The notes beneath the pieces are model-generated. The model did not search any database. It was not told the origin of the DNA and was given only the letters and a program-made list of their open reading frames with translations. Both the position numbers and the translations under genes were made by a program. Below, piece after piece: positions 7,168 through 11,425 of a stretch of 11,425 bases of DNA (the first letter of the stretch is position 1; every line of letters starts with the position of its first letter). Source of the DNA: CAYFMH01 sp964344165 (lineage in GTDB: Bacteria > Patescibacteriota > Gracilibacteria > UBA4473); contig CAYFMH010000055.1 of the NCBI GenBank assembly GCA_964344165.1, forward strand, positions 1 to 11,425. Direction: 5' to 3'.

Positions 7168-8422
7168 AATCTAAAAAATCCTTCGCAAACTGATCAATCA
7201 CCCCCGCTCCCATAAAAAGGAGTACATCTCTTCCCTCTAATTTTTTTACAAAGCTCTGTGCATCTTCCTGCGTTTCTATTTTTTCGGCTCCAGAAATATG
7301 GTCGATCAAATCCTGAACAGAAACCGATTTTTTGTCCTCATCCGTATCTCTTGCCGCATAAATCGGAAAAATCCCCACTTCATCTGCTAGAGAAAGTGCA
7401 TCACAAAATTCAGGGAAAAACTCCCGTGTTCGTGAGTATTGATGTGGTTCAAAGATCAGACCAATCCTCCGATCTGGAAATCGCTCTCGAAAAGCCTGCA
7501 ACGTCGCTCTGATTTCGGTCGGATGATGTCCATAATCATCAAAGACCCGAACCCCCTCTTTTTCGCCCAAAAATTCTTGTCTCCGCCAAGCACCTTTATA
7601 ACTTTCCAGACCTTTTTTAAACTGATCCAGATCTAATCCCAAATGCTGAGCCAAATTAAAAGCCAACGTTGCATTCGCCCGATTATGTGCCCCTGAGATT
7701 TGTAAAGACGCAATATTTTGCATCTCCTCTGAAGATACTACAATCTTTTTACCAGAAAAATCAGTCAAAATTACTTCTGCATCTGCGTCCCCCTCGTGAT
7801 AAATCACTACCTTAGCTTTTTTGCAAAAATCCCGAAAAGTCGATCGATAATGATCTGCGTCTCGATAAAAATCCGTATGATCCAGCTCCGCATTGGTAAG
7901 TAAAACTATCTCTGGATGAAGAAATTGAAAATTATTGCGGTATTCACAGGCTTCTACCAGTAAAAAGTCATTGGTCCCCAGATGAAAGTTAGAATTATCA
8001 AACTCTCGCAGCTTCGATCCCACAAAAACGGTGGCATCAAATCCCGAAATCTGAAAAGCCGAAGCCAGTAATCCTACCGTCGTCGTTTTCCCATGCGTCC
8101 CACACACCGCAATCGTCCGAAAATCTCGGGAAATATCCCCTAGATACTGGAAATACGATTTCTCTTGAATTCCTCGCTCTTTGGCTTCTACTCGTTCTGG
8201 ATTATCGGTACTTACCGCCTCCGTGTACACAACCAATTCACAATCCTGTGGAATATTTTCAGCTTTCTGTGGGATAAAAATCGGAATCCCCTGTGCTCGT
8301 AATTTCTCCAAAATTCCCGTTTCAGCAATTTCTGAACCATAAACCGTATCTCCCCGTGCATGACAAAACTGCGCCAACGCAGAAATCCCAATTCCCCCGA
8401 TCCCAATGAAGTGGATTTTCAT
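7166..8422 (-). CDS. murC: UDP-N-acetylmuramate--L-alanine ligase (MurC)
   Basis: MurC joins L-alanine to UDP-N-acetylmuramic acid using ATP, the first amino-acid step of cytoplasmic peptidoglycan precursor synthesis. The protein is about 418 residues from the ATG at 8422 (a GTG at 8425 is the alternative start), a little shorter than the usual 450-490. Family hallmarks, numbered from the GTG start, are the N-terminal Rossmann GIGGIGISALA (8-18), ATP-binding loop VCGTHGKTTT (107-116), acidic EACEYRNNF (158-166), NAELDH (178-183), GAHNRANA (245-252), DDYGHHPTEI (296-305) and FEPHQYSRT (325-333). The HHPTEI form favours MurC over the recycling ligase Mpl, although Mpl is close. No other dcw-cluster gene is adjacent. 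It lies 58 bp downstream of secY in the same direction and has its own extended -10 element, so it may be transcribed both alone and by readthrough. All catalytic motifs look intact. Confidence 0.95.
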   Translation of the reverse strand: MKIHFIGIGGIGISALAQFCHARGDTVYGSEIAETGILEKLRAQGIPIFIPQKAENIPQDCELVVYTEAVSTDNPERVEAKERGIQEKSYFQYLGDISRDFRTIAVCGTHGKTTTVGLLASAFQISGFDATVFVGSKLREFDNSNFHLGTNDFLLVEACEYRNNFQFLHPEIVLLTNAELDHTDFYRDADHYRSTFRDFCKKAKVVIYHEGDADAEVILTDFSGKKIVVSSEEMQNIASLQISGAHNRANATLAFNLAQHLGLDLDQFKKGLESYKGAWRRQEFLGEKEGVRVFDDYGHHPTEIRATLQAFRERFPDRRIGLIFEPHQYSRTREFFPEFCDALSLADEVGIFPIYAARDTDEDKKSVSVQDLIDHISGAEKIETQEDAQSFVKKLEGRDVLLFMGAGVIDQFAKDFLD

Positions 8423-8430
8423 CACATAAA

Positions 8431-8439
8431 ACTATAACA
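8431..8439 (-). promoter_or_regulatory. Extended -10 element directly before murC
   Basis: On the minus strand TG-T-TATAGT ends 8 nt before the ATG at 8422 and 5 nt before the GTG at 8425. The -35 (TTAGAA, 17 bp upstream) is weak, as is common with extended -10 promoters. Transcription would begin at or within a base or two of the GTG/ATG pair, so the message would be leaderless or nearly so. Confidence 0.5.
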
Positions 8440-8448
8440 CAAAAAAAA

Positions 8449-8471
8449 CTAAGTTCTAAGCTCTAAGTTCT
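8449..8471. repeat. Short direct repeat between secY and murC
   Basis: CTAAGTTCT occurs at 8449-8457 and again at 8463-8471, a 14-bp period, in the 55-bp gap between secY and murC. It lies just upstream of the murC -10 element, over the -35 region. A role is not evident; it may be simple slippage or a tandem binding site. Confidence 0.4.
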
Positions 8472-8480
8472 GATAACTAC

Positions 8481-9776
8481 TTATAGTTTTTCATAATCGT
8501 GCATCACAAGCTGTGTATTGATCCGTCGGATAATATCCAGCACCACAGAAACCACGATGATCATCCCTGCCCCAGAGATAAAAAGTGAAATCGATCCGCT
8601 TCCTCCACTGACCCAGTTCTGAAAAAGGAGTGGCACCACGGCCACAAAAGCCAAGAAGGCCCCGCCCCAAAAACAAAGTCGGTTAATCACTTTGTCAAAA
8701 AAAGTCTCGGTTTCGGTCCCCGGACGATATCCCGGGACAAATCCTCCACGATTTTTAATATTATCCGCTACTTTTTTTGGTTCAAAAACGATAGAAACGT
8801 AGAAATATGTAAATCCAAAAATCAACGCCGCATAGATCAAATTATACCAAAAAGTTGGCGAACTTGGATTGAGATGTTTGAGCGCAAACTCAGCAAACTG
8901 CCGTAAAGCCGCTGATTCTGATTGTACGAAAAATTGAGATAAAATGGATGGCATAGAAAGCATCGATACCGCAAAGATGATCGGGATCATCCCGGCCTGA
9001 TTGATTTTGAGAGGAAGGAATGATTTTTGTTGGGTGTTACTCTTTCGAGCGGCATAAACCACGGGTACCCGACGTTCTGATTCAGAAACGTAGACGACAA
9101 AGAGGGTCAAAGCCAACGTCGCTCCAACCAAAGCCACAATCACCGGAGCGGTTGCCGCCTGGAAGGCCCCTGCAATCTGCTGCGGAACCGTCGCCACAAT
9201 CCCCGCAAAGATGAGAACTGAGATTCCATTTCCAAGTCCTTTTTCACTGATGATTTCTCCGAGCCACATGAGGAAAATAGTCCCCGCGGTCACGGTCACC
9301 ATCATCGGCAACATATTCATGATGTCCGTATCAATGATCGGTACTGGAGAAAATCGATTGATAAGCAACATCATCCCATAGCTCTGCACGAAGGCAAGCG
9401 GCACGGTTAACATCCTCGTGTATTGATTAATCTTTTTTTGTCCGATTTCTCCTTCTTTTTTCATGTTTTCGAGCGCTGGCACGATCACGGTCAAAAGCTG
9501 CATGATGATGGAAGCATTGATGTAAGGCGTCAATCCCATCAGCACGATAGAAAAATTCTCCATCGCTCCTCCCGTGAGAAGAGAAAATATTCCCAAAATT
9601 GATCCCTGTTGCTGTGTATCAATCACTTGTCGGATAGCTTCGATATCTGCTCCGGGGATAGTCACATGCGCCAGTATCCGGAAAACTACCAAGATGCCGA
9701 TCGTAAACAAAATCTTGTTTCGCAGAGATCCCATCATCCAAATATGCCGAAGCTTTTCAAAAACATTTCCCATCAT
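8481..9776 (-). CDS. secY: Preprotein translocase channel subunit SecY
   Basis: SecY forms the membrane channel of the Sec translocon, with SecE/SecG and the SecA motor, for export and membrane insertion. The 431-residue protein has the expected ten membrane spans and full family length. Recognisable segments are RILAHVTIPGAD (33-44), GLTPYINASIIMQLL (81-95), GEIISEKGLGNGIS (173-186), the cytoplasmic loop SERRVPVVYA (233-242), LPLKINQAGMIPIIFA (254-269), the loop FEPKKVADNIKNRGGFVPG (331-349) and the YEKL C-terminus. Two ATG codons in tandem (9776 and 9773) are both possible starts. Bacterial secY normally sits between rplO and adk or infA in the ribosomal-protein operon; here it stands alone behind its own promoter, with murC downstream. 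It is needed to export the signal-peptide protein in this window. The sequence looks like a standard SecY rather than an accessory SecY2. Confidence 0.96.
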   Translation of the reverse strand: MMGNVFEKLRHIWMMGSLRNKILFTIGILVVFRILAHVTIPGADIEAIRQVIDTQQQGSILGIFSLLTGGAMENFSIVLMGLTPYINASIIMQLLTVIVPALENMKKEGEIGQKKINQYTRMLTVPLAFVQSYGMMLLINRFSPVPIIDTDIMNMLPMMVTVTAGTIFLMWLGEIISEKGLGNGISVLIFAGIVATVPQQIAGAFQAATAPVIVALVGATLALTLFVVYVSESERRVPVVYAARKSNTQQKSFLPLKINQAGMIPIIFAVSMLSMPSILSQFFVQSESAALRQFAEFALKHLNPSSPTFWYNLIYAALIFGFTYFYVSIVFEPKKVADNIKNRGGFVPGYRPGTETETFFDKVINRLCFWGGAFLAFVAVVPLLFQNWVSGGSGSISLFISGAGMIIVVSVVLDIIRRINTQLVMHDYEKL

Positions 9777-9801
9777 CAGGTATTTTTAAAATAATACCTG
9801 A
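9776..9801. promoter_or_regulatory. Inverted repeat over secY -10 region and start codon (operator-like)
   Basis: TCAGGTATT (9776-9784) and AATACCTGA (9793-9801) form perfect 9-bp arms around 8 A/T bases. The repeat contains the candidate -10 and touches the A of the secY ATG. With transcription starting about 8 nt before the ATG, most of it would be DNA rather than leader RNA, which favours a repressor site over an RNA hairpin. Confidence 0.5.
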
Positions 9802-9822
9802 GGAATCTACTAATTTTGTCAA
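9791..9822 (-). promoter_or_regulatory. Candidate secY promoter
   Basis: The minus strand carries a consensus TTGACA at 9822-9817 and TATTAT at 9796-9791. The 20-bp spacer is longer than the optimal 17, so either the promoter needs activation or another -10 is used. The expected leader is only about 8 nt, with no Shine-Dalgarno site. Confidence 0.4.
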
Positions 9823-9847
9823 AATGGTCAATGTTTTAAAAACAAAA

Positions 9848-9871
9848 AAATCGTCATCCCGCCTGTCCTCC
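9848..9871. repeat. REP-like repeat remnant
   Basis: CGTCATCCCGCCTGTCCTCC followed by GTAG has the look of a dispersed intergenic repeat. Its TCATCCCGC core is shared with the hairpin at 2479-2487. Its reverse complement (CTACGGAGGACAGG) closely matches CTTCGGAAGGACAGG at 11314-11328. A matching second arm is only weakly visible downstream (TACGAAGAGG near 9899), so this copy seems decayed. The rest of the 317-bp gap 9777-10093 shows no gene. Confidence 0.4.
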
Positions 9872-10020
9872 GTAGTCTGAAATTAAGTCCTGAAGTTTAC
9901 GAAGAGGGAAATCGATGCGATGAAACAAGGATTCTACTACAAATGAGGGATCATCAATTTAAATTTGAGTGCAAAGGTTGAATTTCATCTTTCTCTTTTT
10001 CTGTACCAAAAATAACAAGG

Positions 10021-10051
10021 ATCCCGAGTACTCGGGATTTTATGTTTTTTT
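10021..10051 (+). terminator. Intrinsic terminator-like hairpin, strongest on the plus strand
   Basis: ATCCCGAGTACTCGGGAT (10021-10038) is a perfect palindrome followed on the plus strand by TTTATG and seven T (10045-10051). On the minus strand it is followed by CCTTGTTATTTTT, so it may also end the leftward 353-aa gene. There is no rightward gene just upstream, which makes the plus-strand T-tract puzzling. Confidence 0.55.
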
Positions 10052-10064
10052 CTTCGGGATATTC

Positions 10065-10081
10065 CGTCATTCGAAATGACG
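10065..10081. repeat. Hairpin CGTCATT/AATGACG downstream of the 353-aa gene
   Basis: Perfect 7-bp arms surround CGA, 12 bp beyond the stop codon of the leftward gene. On the plus strand ATCTTTTTT follows, giving it terminator character in that direction; on the minus strand no U-tract follows. The CGTCAT start resembles the REP-like element at 9848. Confidence 0.5.
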
Positions 10082-10093
10082 ATCTTTTTTATT

Positions 10094-11155
10094 CTACTCC
10101 CCTCTTACCACTTGCTCTCTCTTTTCCGGAACTGGCACCCAGATCACCTTCTCCGGATCTTTGATATTAAATTTTTGCACCAAAGTTTGTTCCCAATTCG
10201 CTCTCTCTGTTTCCGAAGAAAAGTACTCATCAAATTCACTCCCTCGAACTACCTCCAGTCCACCAAAATCATGGATTAGACTCCTCTGAACATTAATCTC
10301 TCTGATCAAATTGTCCGAAATCCGAGAATAAGAAACCGGTCGGAGCAATGAAGTAACCCGATTGTTACGATGTTTCCGGAGGTAGAGAGCAAGCAAACTC
10401 CCCGAACGAACTTTTTTGAACTGCTCTTCCACCAAAAAATCCTGATAGTAAATTCTCTCCCCGGGGCGCAAAACTTTTCTCAGAGGCACATGCTCCCCGA
10501 CAAATTCTCTTTCAAAATCATGAATCACTCCATATTTCTCTGTCAAAACCGTTTCGAGCGTTCTTGATCTATCGGAATCGTTTTCAAAGTAAAACCACTT
10601 ACGCCCGGCGAGAAATGCAACATGCGTTTGTGGCAAAGTATTTTTGAGGGACGCAACTTCGTTTTTGAAAAAAGAATACCGATACACAAATCCCAATACT
10701 CCGATCGGATGTTTTTCATTTTGGAGGACCGAATACAACTTTTGGAAATGTTTGATCCGATCTTCTTTTTTTCGGAGCCTGAGACCATAATTTCTTAGAA
10801 ACTCTTTTTCAGGCAACTGCCACACGAGGTTGAGAAATTTTTGATTAGCGGTCTTCAGTTGAAGATCCCAGGCATTCCCATAAATTAGTTTTCCAAAACG
10901 TACAAAAAACATACGATTCACAAATCTGGCACACTCATTTGAGTAAGGATTAAGCAAAAATTCCGCCGCTCGATCTCGATAGGCAGAATATCTTTTTTCA
11001 TCAGAAATGGGAATCTGCAGTGGAATTGTTGAAGCTTTCTCTCTTTTTTTAAACGCAACTGTTTTTACTGGTTTTATGCCAACATCTGAAGGCAAATCGA
11101 CCTGGGTGGTCTGTACCTGAGTCGCAAAAGCCGTCGTGAGTAAAAATTCAAACAT
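10094..11155 (-). CDS. Hypothetical protein with possible CHAP/NlpC-like Cys-His core
   Basis: This 353-residue protein is not assigned to a named family. The first 12 residues are hydrophobic (MFEFLLTTAFAT) but short for a signal peptide, so export is uncertain. The ATG at 11155 is fixed by the promoter geometry, as the -10 ends 6 nt before it. At 74-80 ECARFVN with GNAWDL at 93-98 resembles the nucleophile region of CHAP or NlpC/P60 amidases (Cys75). THVAFLAG (177-184, His178) resembles the catalytic-His strand of that fold. Between them lies an unusually long helical, basic stretch (115-165). Residues 225-353 are a second region ending in a segment (about 306-343, ending VIWVPVP) that could be a degenerate wall-binding module. 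If correct, it cleaves peptidoglycan peptides and fits the envelope theme. Alternatives are an inactive homologue or an unrelated fold. It stands alone on its own promoter. Confidence 0.35.
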   Translation of the reverse strand: MFEFLLTTAFATQVQTTQVDLPSDVGIKPVKTVAFKKREKASTIPLQIPISDEKRYSAYRDRAAEFLLNPYSNECARFVNRMFFVRFGKLIYGNAWDLQLKTANQKFLNLVWQLPEKEFLRNYGLRLRKKEDRIKHFQKLYSVLQNEKHPIGVLGFVYRYSFFKNEVASLKNTLPQTHVAFLAGRKWFYFENDSDRSRTLETVLTEKYGVIHDFEREFVGEHVPLRKVLRPGERIYYQDFLVEEQFKKVRSGSLLALYLRKHRNNRVTSLLRPVSYSRISDNLIREINVQRSLIHDFGGLEVVRGSEFDEYFSSETERANWEQTLVQKFNIKDPEKVIWVPVPEKREQVVRGE

Positions 11156-11161
11156 TCGAGT

Positions 11162-11190
11162 ATTGTAGCATATTTTTCATATAACTGCAA
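11162..11190 (-). promoter_or_regulatory. Promoter of the 353-aa gene, predicted leaderless
   Basis: The minus strand carries TTGCAG (11190-11185), a 17-bp spacer and TACAAT (11167-11162), then ACTCGA and the ATG. The expected transcription start falls on the A of the ATG. This is the clearest promoter in the window, and it decides the start codon. Confidence 0.7.
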
Positions 11191-11277
11191 AAGTTCTGTA
11201 AAGAAAATTTCTAAAAAGTGTAACGTTTCTGAGTATTGAACTTGCAAAAAAAATTCCGCATCGATCCAGAGAAATAT

Positions 11278-11334
11278 GATCCTCCTTCGTTAATTTTAGA
11301 ATTTCCATCCAAACTTCGGAAGGACAGGAGGATC
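11278..11334. repeat. Long-loop inverted repeat in the right-end noncoding stretch
   Basis: GATCCTCCT (11278-11286) and AGGAGGATC (11326-11334) are perfect 9-bp arms 39 bases apart. The inner parts CCTTCG and CGGAAGG can pair further with one bulge. The right part resembles the REP-like repeat at 9848-9871. I see no gene in 11156-11425; the AGGAGG at 11326 is not followed by a start codon at a useful distance. Confidence 0.45.
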
Positions 11335-11425
11335 TCCCATATATTTTAAGGGTTCAATCTTTAAAGCAGGATTTTATACTAAACCGCCTTTGAAATTCAG
11401 AATAATTGATATAAAATTTGGTTAG

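Noticed and set aside
110..11155. Alternative code with UGA as Gly (Gracilibacteria/Absconditabacteria).
   Set aside because: No gene contains an in-frame TGA, glycine is encoded by GGN throughout, and the single terminal TGA (945-aa gene) is followed in frame by a TAA three codons later.
11326..11345. AGGAGG at 11326-11331 as the ribosome site of a rightward gene leaving the window.
   Set aside because: No ATG, GTG or TTG follows at a suitable distance opening a frame, and the block is explained as one arm of an inverted repeat.
1..11425. CRISPR array, insertion sequence or prophage.
   Set aside because: No regularly spaced repeats, transposase, integrase or phage structural gene is visible.

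Overview
The window reads as bacterial chromosome. It is AT-rich, gene-dense, and carries six full-length protein genes on both strands. All six are open under the standard bacterial code. UGA is the stop of one gene and occurs inside none, which argues against the UGA=Gly code of Gracilibacteria and Absconditabacteria. No gene has a convincing Shine-Dalgarno site, and several have a -10 box ending only 5 to 8 nt before the start codon. secY and murC stand alone rather than in their usual ribosomal-protein and dcw clusters. A surface protein carries an LPSTG sorting signal. Together these suggest a small-genome Patescibacteria/CPR-type organism (a Peregrinibacteria-like lineage would fit). The lineage is an inference; there is no rRNA or marker-gene evidence beyond SecY and MurC.

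Layout. 110-1252 (+) is a diverged acyltransferase-like protein with the helical N-terminus and PSGxxD motif of plastid-type glycerol-3-phosphate acyltransferases. It converges with, and overlaps by 4 bp, a (-) membrane permease of the YraQ/ArsP (DUF318) type at 1249-2301. A 268-bp gap with REP-like hairpins follows. Next is a 945-residue (-) protein, 2573-5410, with an internal membrane segment, two LysM-like repeats and a MltB/SLT-like region. A very AT-rich 339-bp divergent region with two matching 18-bp palindromes separates it from a (+) secreted, LPSTG-anchored acidic surface protein at 5750-7099. A bidirectional terminator separates that gene from murC (-), which lies downstream of secY (-). 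A 317-bp gap with hairpins and REP-like remnants follows, then a (-) secreted or anchored protein with a possible Cys/His hydrolase core, then about 270 bp without a gene.

Theme. Nearly every gene concerns the cell envelope: lipid acylation, metal or solute permeation, peptidoglycan precursor synthesis (MurC), possible peptidoglycan cleavage (945-aa protein, perhaps the 353-aa protein), protein export (SecY) and a wall-anchored surface protein. The most interesting unit is the divergent pair 2573-5410 / 5750-7099. It looks like a putative membrane-tethered murein-remodelling protein back to back with a putative sortase substrate, with paired palindromes that could allow joint control. Assignments outside secY and murC rest on motif reading and need profile or structure searches.
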